DNA of 64,000 nt from assembly GCA_958295865.1 (NCBI GenBank), contig CATQHF010000001.1, positions 186,001 through 250,000 of the forward strand, given 5' to 3'. Shown piece after piece: positions 25,552-33,603 of the stretch; the stretch's first letter is position 1; the number at the start of each line of letters is the position of its first letter. The translations under genes and the position numbers were made by a program. The notes beneath the pieces were generated by a model. That model saw only the letters and a list, made by a program, of their open reading frames with translations, was not told the origin of the DNA and made no database searches. Source of the DNA: an uncultured Dehalococcoidia bacterium. GTDB lineage: Bacteria; Chloroflexota; Dehalococcoidia; Lucifugimonadales; JADFKI01.

Positions 25552-26046
25552 GTGCATGACACACCCATGATTATCAGAATCGAGCCAAAAGACTGGAACA
25601 TGCACACGGTCATAATGTTCTTCAAGCAGGAAGCGCCGCACCCTGAAGACGCGGACATCCGCCGCTACCTAGAAGAACGCCGCCTTGCGCCAAGACGCCA
25701 ATACACCACCGAACTCGAAGGCGAAAAGTTCGAGGTGCTGACTTATGGCGGCTGCTACCTCGGACGGCACATGAACGCCCTCGCCGACATACAGCGCGGC
25801 GTCGTAGAGCGCGAGCTGCTCGCCGAGGCGTTACCCATATTGCTGGCAAGCGGCACCGACGACAGCGCAGCCGCCCTAGCCGCCAACAAGACCGACGCCG
25901 AAATGACCGCCATCATCGACACGCTCACAGACGCGCTGCACACGCCAAACAACTTCGGCCTAGACGCCAACGGCGAACTCCAAACAACCGTCACCCCGGA
26001 ACAAGCGCAAGCGCAATTCCTCAAAATAGGCCGTGCCGACAACTGA
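25552..26046 (+). CDS. Hypothetical protein
   Basis: 164 residues, not recognised. The N-terminus has mixed strands (MIIRIEPKDWNMHTVIMFFK, KFEVLTYGGCYLG) and the C-terminal half is helical and acidic. A GTG at 25552 follows AAGGGAAG too closely; ATG 25567 (MIIRIEP) is a good alternative. TATAAT at 25529-25534 may be the promoter. It starts 39 nt after the PHA-type gene. Confidence 0.5.
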   Translation: MHDTPMIIRIEPKDWNMHTVIMFFKQEAPHPEDADIRRYLEERRLAPRRQYTTELEGEKFEVLTYGGCYLGRHMNALADIQRGVVERELLAEALPILLASGTDDSAAALAANKTDAEMTAIIDTLTDALHTPNNFGLDANGELQTTVTPEQAQAQFLKIGRADN

Positions 26047-26145
26047 TGCACAAGGCATTTCTCGATTTGAAAAGGCAGCCCAATCCGTCAGCGAACTACA
26101 TGACACTTACAGGTTTCCAGCCTCTGGCGAGCGAGTCGGTCGCGC

Positions 26146-26234
26146 CAATTGTCCCTTCCCCCTTTGGGGGAAGGTTAGGATGGGGGCGAAATGCTTGCCC
26201 ATCGACGGCTAAATTGTACTAATGCAATTTTCTC
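26146..26234. repeat. MITE-1 repeat copy d
   Basis: Left end shortened to CCAATTGTCCC; right end ATGCAATTTTCTC intact. A REP-3 half-copy joins it without a gap. Confidence 0.72.
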
Positions 26235-26318
26235 TTGAGATAGCCTAAAATATGCGAAAGCGCCTACATTCTGATATTCTGGATTCCCGTTTTCACGGGA
26301 ATGACGAACAGAACCTAG
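26235..26318. repeat. REP-3 repeat, right part only
   Basis: Starts at TTGAGATAGCCTAAAATATG and includes the CCCGTTTTCACGGG hairpin and AACCTAGTT end. The first hairpin is missing, replaced by the MITE-1 end. Confidence 0.7.
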
Positions 26319-26346
26319 TTAGGTCTTTACAATAAGGAGAAACCGA

Positions 26347-26667
26347 ATGTACCTAGTCAGACGAACCTACAAGACCAAGCCCGGAGAGGCGCGCCGCGTG
26401 GCGTCCCTCGTGCACAAGCAGGTGCAGATATACCACGACGCCGGCCACCGCGAAGAGTTCAGCGTCGCCTTCAACGCCGGCACCGTCCCCGGCGAAAACA
26501 ACATCGTCATCCTAGAGTGGACTACCGCCGCCTTCCAGTCCCCCGCGCGCGAGGGCAACAACATACCGCCCGCCGCCATGGAAGCGGGCGCGGCATACCG
26601 CCCCTACATCGAGAGCAGCCACATCGAGTTCTGGGAACTGCTGACCCCCAACAAGATGCAAGACTAG
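26347..26667 (+). CDS. NIPSNAP/ABM-like dimeric alpha-beta barrel protein
   Basis: 106 residues after a strong AAGGAG. MYLVRRTYKTKPGEARRVAS, FSVAFNAGTVPGENNIVILE and IESSHIEFWELL have the beta-alpha-beta length and pattern of NIPSNAP or antibiotic-biosynthesis-monooxygenase-like domains. No catalytic residue is diagnostic. Flanked on both sides by REP-3 repeats. Confidence 0.5.
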   Translation: MYLVRRTYKTKPGEARRVASLVHKQVQIYHDAGHREEFSVAFNAGTVPGENNIVILEWTTAAFQSPAREGNNIPPAAMEAGAAYRPYIESSHIEFWELLTPNKMQD

Positions 26668-26696
26668 GTTCTGCTGACACTTCGCCCTTTAATCTC

Positions 26697-26793
26697 GTCA
26701 TTCCTGCGAAAGCGCCTACATCCTGAGGTTCTGGATTCCCGCTTTCACGGGCCCGCTTTCACAGGAATGGCGCAAATATCAACACAACCTAGC
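26697..26793. repeat. REP-3 repeat, rearranged copy
   Basis: Internal piece deleted (CCTGCGAAAGCGCCTACAT) and the second hairpin duplicated (CCCGCTTTCACGGG then CCCGCTTTCACAGG). It ends inside the last codons of the Gfo/Idh gene. Confidence 0.7.
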
Positions 26794-27898
26794 GCGCAAC
26801 CAGCCGCCCAGCCCGCCGCAGCTCCGCCATCAGCCCGTCGTACTCCGCGCGGTCAACCGGCAGCCGCACCTGCTCACCGATACAGCCCGACAGCGTTATC
26901 GCAGCCACAAGCTCCTGCGACCGCAGCGCATCCTCGCCTGTAACCGCAGGTTCGCGCCCCTCGATGATGGCGCGCGCGAAGTCGTCTATCGCGGGCTTGT
27001 GCGTCCTGCCCGCCGCCTCAAACTCAAAAGTCGCCTCCGTGTCCGACGGGCTGACGAACTCCACCGTCTTATCGGTGTCTATGAACTGCTGCACCGGCGT
27101 ATCCAGCGTGCGAAGCGTGATGCGCCAGTCCTCCATGATAAGCGCGCCGCGCTCGCCCCACAGCGTCAGCCGCTGCTGGTTCGGCGCTTGCGCCGTGCTG
27201 CAATGCAGCGTCCCATGCCCGCCGCCCGCGTATCTGAGCAGCGCAGTCGCGTAATCCTCCACCTCGATGTCATGCTTCAGCGTGGACACCATGCCGAACA
27301 CGCTATCCGGCATCCCCGCGAGCCACTGATACAAGTCTATGCCGTGTATCCCCTGGTTCAGCAGCGCGCCGCCGCCCTCCGCATCCCACCTGCCGCGCCA
27401 GTCCAGCCGGTCGTAGTAGTCCTGCGTGCGAAGCATCGCGGACGACATCTCCGAGCGGTATATCTCGCCGATAGCCCCTTCCGACACCAGCTCCCGCATC
27501 TTCACCGCCTCCGGCCTGAAGCGATTATTGAACAGCACGCCCAGCGTCACCCCAGCCTCACGGCAAGCCTCAATCTGCGCCTCCGCCTCCGACGGCGTAA
27601 CCCCAAGCGGCTTCTCCGCAAGCGCATGCTTGCCCGCCTCAGCCGTCCGCGCCGTGACCTCCAAGTGCGACGGATGCGGCGTGGCGATGACCACAGCGTC
27701 AACCTCCGCATCCCCCAGCGCATCATCCAGCGTCGGATACAGCCGCGTCCCCAACTCATCCGCCTGCCGCCTCAAAGGCGCCTGCCGCCGCGCGGTGATG
27801 CCCACCAGCCGGCAGCTATCCAGCCCCCGCATCGCCTCGATATGCACCCTGCCGATAATCCCCGTCGAACCAACAACCGCAAGCCCTACCTTGTCCAT
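26789..27898 (-). CDS. Gfo/Idh/MocA-family oxidoreductase
   Basis: 369 residues from ATG 27898 (GAGGGATGTTTTA upstream); an in-frame ATG at 27922 is less likely. The N-terminal Rossmann fold starts VGLAVVGSTGIIGRVHIEAM; DAVVIATPHPSHLEV and HALAEKPLGVTPSEA contain the conserved EKP motif; LLNQGIHGIDLYQWLAG provides the catalytic HxxD region. The substrate is probably a sugar, inositol or related polyol using NAD(P); not predictable further. Downstream DNA is a decayed methyltransferase gene. Confidence 0.9.
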   Translation of the reverse strand: MDKVGLAVVGSTGIIGRVHIEAMRGLDSCRLVGITARRQAPLRRQADELGTRLYPTLDDALGDAEVDAVVIATPHPSHLEVTARTAEAGKHALAEKPLGVTPSEAEAQIEACREAGVTLGVLFNNRFRPEAVKMRELVSEGAIGEIYRSEMSSAMLRTQDYYDRLDWRGRWDAEGGGALLNQGIHGIDLYQWLAGMPDSVFGMVSTLKHDIEVEDYATALLRYAGGGHGTLHCSTAQAPNQQRLTLWGERGALIMEDWRITLRTLDTPVQQFIDTDKTVEFVSPSDTEATFEFEAAGRTHKPAIDDFARAIIEGREPAVTGEDALRSQELVAAITLSGCIGEQVRLPVDRAEYDGLMAELRRAGRLVAR

Positions 27899-27970
27899 TA
27901 AAACATCCCTCCGCGCGCTCACTCAGCGACGCCCGACCTGACCCTTGACGGGAAAGCCCCGCCAACGATT

Positions 27971-28933
27971 TTAGACCCGCCCCAACTGCGCTTGGTGGAA
28001 CGACGGCCCCGTTCTCCATGCGTAGAAGTCAATCGCCTGCTGCTGCGCCCATGCCAAATCGACCAGTTCGGCCATCGTGTCCACCAGCATCTCCCCCGCA
28101 TCCGCTATCTCCGCGCGATACTCTTCAAGATGAATGCGGCGATTGTTCTTGCGGATGTTGTGCGTCGGACACAGCGGCGCGCGATTATGCACCTGATTCG
28201 ATCCCTGCTTCGACTTCGGATCGATGTGGTCGAGATGGAAGTTGTTCGTCGTTCTCACCACTTCCCCACTCGACCTGCGGTTGGCGAAGCCGCAGCACCA
28301 AGCCGTGTAGCCCGATAGATCCAGCAAGAACTCCATCATGTCCCTTTCAGGAATGCGACTAGCCGACACCTTGAACTTGCGCTCAGGCAGCTCCTTGATG
28401 TCCTGACGCTCCACCGGGTCTTCATCCGTGCGTATGGGCAGTTCGCCCGGCCCGCGCGTGATGATGTTGGCTTCAGGGTTCAGCAAGGGGCGTTCAGTCT
28501 TCAGATAGTGGCTTGCAGTCGTGTCGCAGTGCAGATAGATTCCGCCCGTTTCTTTGAGGACACGCTGCATCTCTATGATGCGGATAGCCATATATGCGAG
28601 ATACGCGGCAGTTCCCTCGTCGTATGCCGTGCGCGATGTTTCTATAACCTTGGCAAGCGCGGGATAATCGTCGTCTATGCGCGTAATCCAATCCTCATGA
28701 ACATCTTCCTCCCAGCGCCATATATCGCTGAAGCGTCCGGTGTTGTCGGCGTCGGGCCACTCTATGCCGGCTCGCCCGGCGTCGTACCGGCTGTGAATAC
28801 CCCACCCTGCCAGCGTGTCCGCTTCCCGCTGCCGCTCAGCGTCCGACAGCGGCGGCTTCAGACTGCCCGTGAAAGTCTGGTTCTTGGCAAACGGCGGGTC
28901 TATGCAAATCAGGTCGATAGACTCGTTATCCAA
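27971..28933 (-). pseudogene. Methyltransferase-HNH remnant
   Basis: The first 150 residues match the start of a type III-like DNA adenine methyltransferase: DLICIDPPFAKNQTF with motif IV DPPF, and GIYLHCDTTASHYLK. Then it jumps to an HNH nuclease-like end (YTAWCCGFANRRS, NNFHLDHIDPKSKQGSNQVH, APLCPTHNIRKNNRR). The methyltransferase core and its FxGxG SAM motif are missing. The N-terminus is also short: a stop lies 14 codons upstream and only TTG 28933 could start. It is probably the internally deleted relic of a larger modification enzyme; the HNH part could still fold. Confidence 0.6.
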
Positions 28934-28985
28934 CGCCCGCAGCAGGTTCAGGTTGTCGGGGCCGTTGGGTTGATCAGTCCTCTAG

Positions 28986-29633
28986 TTACCGTTCTTCTAT
29001 CTCTTCTCGTTCAGAAGAGATAGTAATGCGTCTGTATCCAACGAACGCCTCAAGAGTGCCTTGAACCCTGCCTACCTGGATCTCCAAATCACGACCGCGT
29101 TCGTCCTGACGATTGAAGTGGTCGTCCTGACGGTCGAGCCGTTGGCCTTGGGCTTTGAGATCAGCTTGCACTTCAACGAGCGTGCTTTGAACCCTGCCTA
29201 CCTGGATCTCCAAATCACGACCGCGTTCGTCCTGACGGTCGAGCCGTTGGCCTTGGGCTTTGAGATCAGTTTGCACTTCAACGAGCGTGCTTTGAACCCT
29301 GCCTACCTGGATCTTCAAATCACGACCGCGTTCGTCCTGACGGTCGAGCCGTTGGCCTTGGGCTTTGAGATCAGTTTGCACTTCAACGAGCGTGCTTTCG
29401 ACTTTGCTCATCCGTTCGCTGACAGTCTTCACTTCCTTGCTTTGGACTTTGAGCTCAGTCTCAACACCATTCAGCCGTTCGCCGTTAGCGCTCACTTCCT
29501 TCTTCAACTCGGACATGTCTTTCTTCAACTCAGACATGTCTTCCCGATTCCTTTTGTCAAACCAGAACCCACTACCCATTACAGATAGTATCACGATGGC
29601 TATAGCTATCACGGTTCCGAAATCAATCATCAT
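28986..29633 (-). CDS. Membrane-anchored coiled-coil protein with 35-residue repeats
   Basis: 215 residues. One N-terminal membrane helix (FGTVIAIAIVILSVMGSGFW) precedes a long coiled coil: heptads MSELKKD repeated, then a unit VQSTLVEVQTDLKAQGQRLD...VGR repeated three times (35 residues each, the last with a 7-residue insertion), and a short polar tail. It resembles DUF1640/haemolysin-XhlA-type anchored coiled coils; function unknown. AAGGAG and a clear promoter precede it. Confidence 0.7.
   Translation of the reverse strand: MMIDFGTVIAIAIVILSVMGSGFWFDKRNREDMSELKKDMSELKKEVSANGERLNGVETELKVQSKEVKTVSERMSKVESTLVEVQTDLKAQGQRLDRQDERGRDLKIQVGRVQSTLVEVQTDLKAQGQRLDRQDERGRDLEIQVGRVQSTLVEVQADLKAQGQRLDRQDDHFNRQDERGRDLEIQVGRVQGTLEAFVGYRRITISSEREEIEER
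29059..29400. repeat. 105-bp tandem repeat inside the coiled-coil gene
   Basis: Three head-to-tail copies of about 105 bp starting at TTGAACCCTGCCTACCTGGA, over 95 percent alike, with a 21-bp insertion (GATTGAAGTGGTCGTCCTGA) in the first. The period is a whole number of codons, so the frame is kept. Confidence 0.85.
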
Positions 29634-29650
29634 ACTCTCCTTGTTTCACT

Positions 29651-29679
29651 ATACTAACGGCGATTACCACTATTGACAA
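29651..29679 (-). promoter_or_regulatory. Promoter of the coiled-coil gene
   Basis: On the minus strand TTGTCA (29679-29674), 17 nt, then TAGTAT (29656-29651). The ATG is 18 nt further on, preceded by AAGGAG. Confidence 0.6.
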
Positions 29680-29740
29680 TCGTGAATTTCCTGTGCTTTT
29701 CACTCCTTTCTTGCTTTGATGTCTTTTTGCAGTTTGAGCA

Positions 29741-29796
29741 CATGTTCATTCTCGCCCGCAGATGATTTCGATTGGCTGCGGGCGAGAATGAACATG
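29741..29796. other. Perfect 21-bp inverted repeat
   Basis: Arm CATGTTCATTCTCGCCCGCA(G) at 29741-29761 and its exact complement at 29776-29796, with a 14-nt loop. The stem is much longer than a terminator needs and has no T-run. It may be an operator, a processed RNA hairpin or a small mobile palindrome. Confidence 0.75.
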
Positions 29797-29805
29797 CAAT
29801 GAAAA

Positions 29806-29835
29806 GTCCCCACTAGGTTGTTGCCTAGTGGGGAC
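29806..29835. terminator. Bidirectional intrinsic terminator
   Basis: AAAA then GTCCCCACTAGG, loop TTGTTG, CCTAGTGGGGAC, then TTTGTTTG. A 12-bp perfect stem with A-rich and T-rich sides can stop transcription from both directions. From 29836 to 30215 no gene is supported. Confidence 0.75.
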
Positions 29836-30215
29836 TTTGTTTGTTCCACATATTCCACGCCATCTTTTTATGGATGGTTTTAGTCGTCCTCTATGAATGA
29901 AGGCTAACGCCCTCATCCTTTCTGTTGTCGGCGATGAACAGATGGCGGTTGAGCGGATGGTCTGCCATTGGGATAAGTCCTTGGTATGCGCTTTGAGTCA
30001 ACAATTTGCGAGCGATTGTAGCACATCCACAACAACCCCTATCCCCTTCATCCTGCCAGCCCCCATCTCCTAACCACTCCCGCATATCCGCAAACGCCCC
30101 CCACCTCGCCCAACTAGACATAGCCGCTCGCGCAAATATAGCCTATATTGATACTCAGGCATATCCGCATCCCTGTTCCCTTATACGACGCAACCCCAAG
30201 TTCGGAAACTATCCT

Positions 30216-30935
30216 ATGCCAATACCCGCGAAGGTGAACCCTGTCAAGACGCTGCTGTCGAACTGGCGGTATCTGGGGATACTCATAGGGCTGACATTGG
30301 GCTTGCTATGGGCCGGGTTTCTTTTCTATCCTGAAAGGAACAGCCTAGTCGCCAAGGGACCCATGAACACCGGACACGAAGAACTTGGCTGCCAAGAATG
30401 TCACATCCCCGTGAGAGGCACGGCGGCGCAGCAGGTGAGTTCCGCCGTCTATCATCGGCTCGGCTTGCGAAAATCTGCCATCGGCTTCGGCTCAAAGGAT
30501 GTCGGCAGCGACACCTGCTTGGAGTGCCATGAACGCCACGACGACCGGCACCCCATATCCCGATTTCTCGAGCCGCGCTTTGCCGAAGAGCGGGGACACA
30601 TAGCGGCTCACGAATGTATCACCTGCCACGCCGAGCATCAGGGGAAGCGGATCACTATATCAACAATCGGCTTCTGCGTACACTGCCACCAGGACACGGA
30701 ACTGAGCGACGATCCCATCCGTCCCACGCATGTGGAACTCGTGCGCCGCGAGTCATGGAGCGCCTGCCTCCGATGCCACGACTTCCACGGCAATCACATC
30801 AGGGACACGCCGTACACGCTTGAGGACGGCATAACCGAGGCGCAGGTCTGGGACTACTTCCATGGCGCTCCGTCCCCCTACTCCGACGAAAAGATGGTCG
30901 AGCCGTCCAGGACGAAGGCGGGCAAGGAACAATGA
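30216..30935 (+). CDS. Membrane-anchored pentaheme cytochrome c
   Basis: 239 residues from ATG 30216; the longer open frame upstream lacks any protein-like sequence. One membrane helix (YLGILIGLTLGLLWAGFLF, about 19-37) anchors a periplasmic domain with five CxxCH haem sites: CQECH, CLECH, CITCH, CVHCH and CLRCH. It resembles the electron-transfer cytochromes of the NapC/NirT or tetraheme type. It overlaps the next gene by 4 nt, and the three genes to 32339 probably form one redox complex; donor and acceptor are unknown. Confidence 0.85.
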   Translation: MPIPAKVNPVKTLLSNWRYLGILIGLTLGLLWAGFLFYPERNSLVAKGPMNTGHEELGCQECHIPVRGTAAQQVSSAVYHRLGLRKSAIGFGSKDVGSDTCLECHERHDDRHPISRFLEPRFAEERGHIAAHECITCHAEHQGKRITISTIGFCVHCHQDTELSDDPIRPTHVELVRRESWSACLRCHDFHGNHIRDTPYTLEDGITEAQVWDYFHGAPSPYSDEKMVEPSRTKAGKEQ

Positions 30936-31747
30936 GAACCATCGCAGTCGCCGCCGCCATCGTGGTCATCGCCGTGGCGCTCATCATCGTGAACGCGCCG
31001 CCGCCCGACAGCGCGCTGTCCGGAGGCGGGCGGCAAATCCCAATCGCCGCCGTATTCGAGATTCTGGAAGCCGAGAACGACGCGGTGCGCGAGATGTGGG
31101 CAAAGCGGATTGTGGGAAACGGCCAGGAAGCGGGGCTGAAGTTCGACAAGCGCTGGCGAGAGCCTGAGGTGGAAGCGGGGCCCCTTCCCGCCCTATTCCT
31201 GCGCGAGACCGCGGAGAGCGTCCGCCGAAACCCTGTGCCGCTCTACCTCTTTCTCGGCTCGGACTTCCCCATCAACGACGCCAACAAGTTCTCCGGCCCG
31301 CAAGAAGCATATTTCAAGGAACTGAAGCGCACCGGCAAGCCGCAGTTCTTTCTCGATGAGAGCATCGGCATGAACAACGCCATGTTCTCGGACATCGCGG
31401 TCACCGAAGCATGCGTCAACTGCCACAACAACGAACCCGAGACGACAAAGACCGACTGGAAGCTCGGCGACACGATGGGCGCGACTACTTGGGCATACCC
31501 GGCGAGCGAGGTCAGCCTGGATGAAGCGCTATCCATTGTGGACGCGCTGCGGCACGGCGTCCGCCATGCATACGAGGAATACATCGCAAAGGCGGCGACA
31601 TTCGCAAATCCCCCTGCCGTCGGCGACAATTGGCCCTCCGACGGATACTTCATACCGTCCGCCAATGTCTTCATGGAAGAGGCAGAGCGGCAGACATCCA
31701 CCGGAACGCTGCGCGCGCTCATAGAAGCCCGTCGGAGCGAGGAGTGA
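30932..31747 (+). CDS. DUF3365-type mono-haem protein
   Basis: 271 residues. A signal/anchor helix (TIAVAAAIVVIAVALIIVNA) is followed by a domain with VRRNPVPLYLFLGSDFPIND and ACVNCHNNEPETTKTDWKLG, a single CxxCH haem site. Tll0287-like/DUF3365 proteins share the CVxCHN...K.D.K.GD pattern and are thought to be haem-based redox or sensor domains. Start overlaps the pentaheme gene. Confidence 0.8.
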   Translation: MRTIAVAAAIVVIAVALIIVNAPPPDSALSGGGRQIPIAAVFEILEAENDAVREMWAKRIVGNGQEAGLKFDKRWREPEVEAGPLPALFLRETAESVRRNPVPLYLFLGSDFPINDANKFSGPQEAYFKELKRTGKPQFFLDESIGMNNAMFSDIAVTEACVNCHNNEPETTKTDWKLGDTMGATTWAYPASEVSLDEALSIVDALRHGVRHAYEEYIAKAATFANPPAVGDNWPSDGYFIPSANVFMEEAERQTSTGTLRALIEARRSEE

Positions 31748-31751
31748 TTGC

Positions 31752-32339
31752 GTGAGCCAGAAGCCGCTGCGACCTGCGCGCCCGTCCGCTCCGACCGCAT
31801 CCCCCCAACTAGCGGGGGACGGCGGCAGCTTCCGCCCTCGAATCCGAGTGAGCAAGCTTACCGCCTTTGGGCTGTCGGAATGGCGATGGCGGCTGGCTGG
31901 CGTCGCCTTGGTCATAGCATACATCGCGCAGGACGCGATGGGGCTTAGGTGGGAATGGCTGCGCGGGCTTCAGGCGATAGACGGCTTCAAGTACGCCACA
32001 GGCGCTTGCCTGCTCTCTTATGTCGGCTGGCAGTGGTATCTCTTCGTTGCGCGGCTCAACAAGAAAAAGTTGCGCCTGCTAATGCCCTTGCACCAGAGAA
32101 GCGGCGCGCTCGTCCCCGTACTCTTCTATATCCACAGCGTAGAAATCGGCTACGGCTACATGGCGGCGCTCAGTTGGATTTTCCTAGGCAACATGGTCGT
32201 TGGCGCGGCAAGCCCCGTCGGATTCAGAGTTCGCAGCAGACGCTACATAACCTCTTGGGGCGCTATCCATGTAACACTGGCAGCGCTAACCGTAGTCTTG
32301 GCGCTGCTTCACGCCTACATCGCGCTCTACTACAAATAG
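31752..32339 (+). CDS. Cytochrome-b-like membrane protein
   Basis: 195 residues, GTG start with GAGGAG 9 nt upstream, 4 nt after the previous stop. Four membrane helices: GVALVIAYIAQDAMGL, ATGACLLSYVGWQWYLFVA, LVPVLFYIHSVEIGYGYMAA, IHVTLAALTVVLALLHAYIA. Histidines in LMPLHQRSG, YIHSVE, AIHVTL and LLHAY could ligate two b haems, as in ferric-reductase-like proteins. This would link quinones to the periplasmic cytochromes of the same operon; inferred. Confidence 0.65.
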   Translation: MSQKPLRPARPSAPTASPQLAGDGGSFRPRIRVSKLTAFGLSEWRWRLAGVALVIAYIAQDAMGLRWEWLRGLQAIDGFKYATGACLLSYVGWQWYLFVARLNKKKLRLLMPLHQRSGALVPVLFYIHSVEIGYGYMAALSWIFLGNMVVGAASPVGFRVRSRRYITSWGAIHVTLAALTVVLALLHAYIALYYK

Positions 32340-32372
32340 GACAAGGCATCCCCTCCGTCCTGTCCCTGTCTG

Positions 32373-33422
32373 TCAGCCCGCATCCCTGAACCTCGGCATC
32401 ACCTCGTCGGCGAACAACCGCATAGAGCGCATCACCTTCTCGTGCGGGATGCCGCCCATAGCGAAGTTGCAGCCGAAGTATTCGACGCCCTGCGCTCGCA
32501 GCTCCGCAATCTGCGCCGCGCACTGCTCCGGCGTCCCGATGAACGCGCGGTTGTCGCGGATGTAGTCGAAGCTCAGCGGCAGCTCGGCGCGCTCCCTGCG
32601 CCACTCGGCGATGCTGTACGGCACCTCGCTGCTCTCGCTAAAGTTGCGCCTCCACTGCATGATGTCCAGTATCCAGTTGACATGCGCCGCCGTGTCCGCG
32701 CGCGCCTGCGCCTCCGTCTCCGCCACATAGAAATAGCGGAAGAAGGGCACATCCGCCAGCGTCGCGTCCGCTCCGGCGTCCGCCGACAGCGCGAGGTAGC
32801 GACGGCACAGCTCCAGCGACCGCTCCGTATCCTGCACAACCGCGATGCACAGCCGATACCCGCCCCGCACCAGAAACTCCAGCGTCTGCCGCGTATATGA
32901 AGCGGCGATGTATATCGGCGGGTGCGGCGATTGCAGCGGCGGCGGCACGAGGTTGAGCTTGTTCAGCGTGTAGAACTCGCCATCATGCGAGAACTCCGGC
33001 GTCGTCCACAGCCCCTGAACGATACGCACGCTCTCCCGAAAGCGCGCATGGCTCTCCGTTTCGTCAACCCCGAAGCCGCCGTACTCATAGCCGAAAGTGC
33101 CGCGCCCGAAGCCCACATCCAGCCGCCCGCCGCTCACGCAGTCCAGCGTCGCCGTGTCCTCCGCAAGCCTTATCGGATTGTGCAGCGTGGGGATGAGCAC
33201 GCCCGTCCCCAATCGTATGCGCTCCGTGCGCGAGGCTATCGCCGCCGCCAGCACCAGCGACGACGACCCGAGGCTATACCGCGAGAAGTGATGCTCAGCA
33301 ATCCAGACGCTGTGAAAGCCAAGCCGCTCCGCAAGCGCCGCCTGCTCCACGCACTCAGCGAACAGACGCGCCGGCTGCTCCCCCTCCGGCCAAGGCACAT
33401 GCGTAAAAAGTCCAAACTTCAT
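32373..33422 (-). CDS. LLM-class flavin-dependent oxidoreductase
   Basis: 349 residues of the bacterial luciferase-like family. FGLFTHVPWPEGEQPARLF, LGFHSVWIAEHHFSRY (the EHH signature), RIRLGTGVLIPTLHNPIRLA, GRLDVGFGRGTFGYEYGGFG and PLQSPHPPIYIAA are typical. It uses reduced FMN or F420 for oxygenation of an unknown substrate. Its 5' end and 40 bp upstream have been copied to 41467-41612. Such genes are frequent in SAR202-type Chloroflexota. Confidence 0.9.
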   Translation of the reverse strand: MKFGLFTHVPWPEGEQPARLFAECVEQAALAERLGFHSVWIAEHHFSRYSLGSSSLVLAAAIASRTERIRLGTGVLIPTLHNPIRLAEDTATLDCVSGGRLDVGFGRGTFGYEYGGFGVDETESHARFRESVRIVQGLWTTPEFSHDGEFYTLNKLNLVPPPLQSPHPPIYIAASYTRQTLEFLVRGGYRLCIAVVQDTERSLELCRRYLALSADAGADATLADVPFFRYFYVAETEAQARADTAAHVNWILDIMQWRRNFSESSEVPYSIAEWRRERAELPLSFDYIRDNRAFIGTPEQCAAQIAELRAQGVEYFGCNFAMGGIPHEKVMRSMRLFADEVMPRFRDAG

Positions 33423-33490
33423 GGTAGTAATTTATCACGGATGCAGGATATAGGGAATTATAGACGCCCTTCAGCCCACCGAACAGCGCC

Positions 33491-33519
33491 TTTATCCTAC
33501 GCGGCGCATCGCCTATAAT
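33491..33519 (+). promoter_or_regulatory. Promoter of Uma2 array unit 1 (pattern repeated in all units)
   Basis: TTTATC 33491-33496, 17-nt spacer, TATAAT 33514-33519. All units share it; units 2 and 3 have TACAAT. The leader of 84 nt to the ATG is almost unchanged and ends CGAGGTCGCCT, with GAGG as ribosome site. Confidence 0.7.
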
Positions 33520-33603
33520 GACGCAGAAGCGAACCCACATTACGCGCGCAGCGCTCCACGACTGGTGAAAGTAGCGAATTGAACGCATACATCGAGGTCG
33601 CCT

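Noticed and set aside
27547..27759. Arg/Trp-rich small frame in the Gfo/Idh gene
   Set aside because: Same-strand shadow frame in another phase; no start signal and no homology.
29059..29400. Direct repeats as a CRISPR array
   Set aside because: The 105-bp units have no unique spacers between short repeats and are in-frame coding sequence; no cas gene is near.
33514..33570. Short leader peptide (MTQKRTHITRAALHDW) in each Uma2 leader
   Set aside because: Its ATG overlaps the -10 TATAATG, so it would not be on the transcript.
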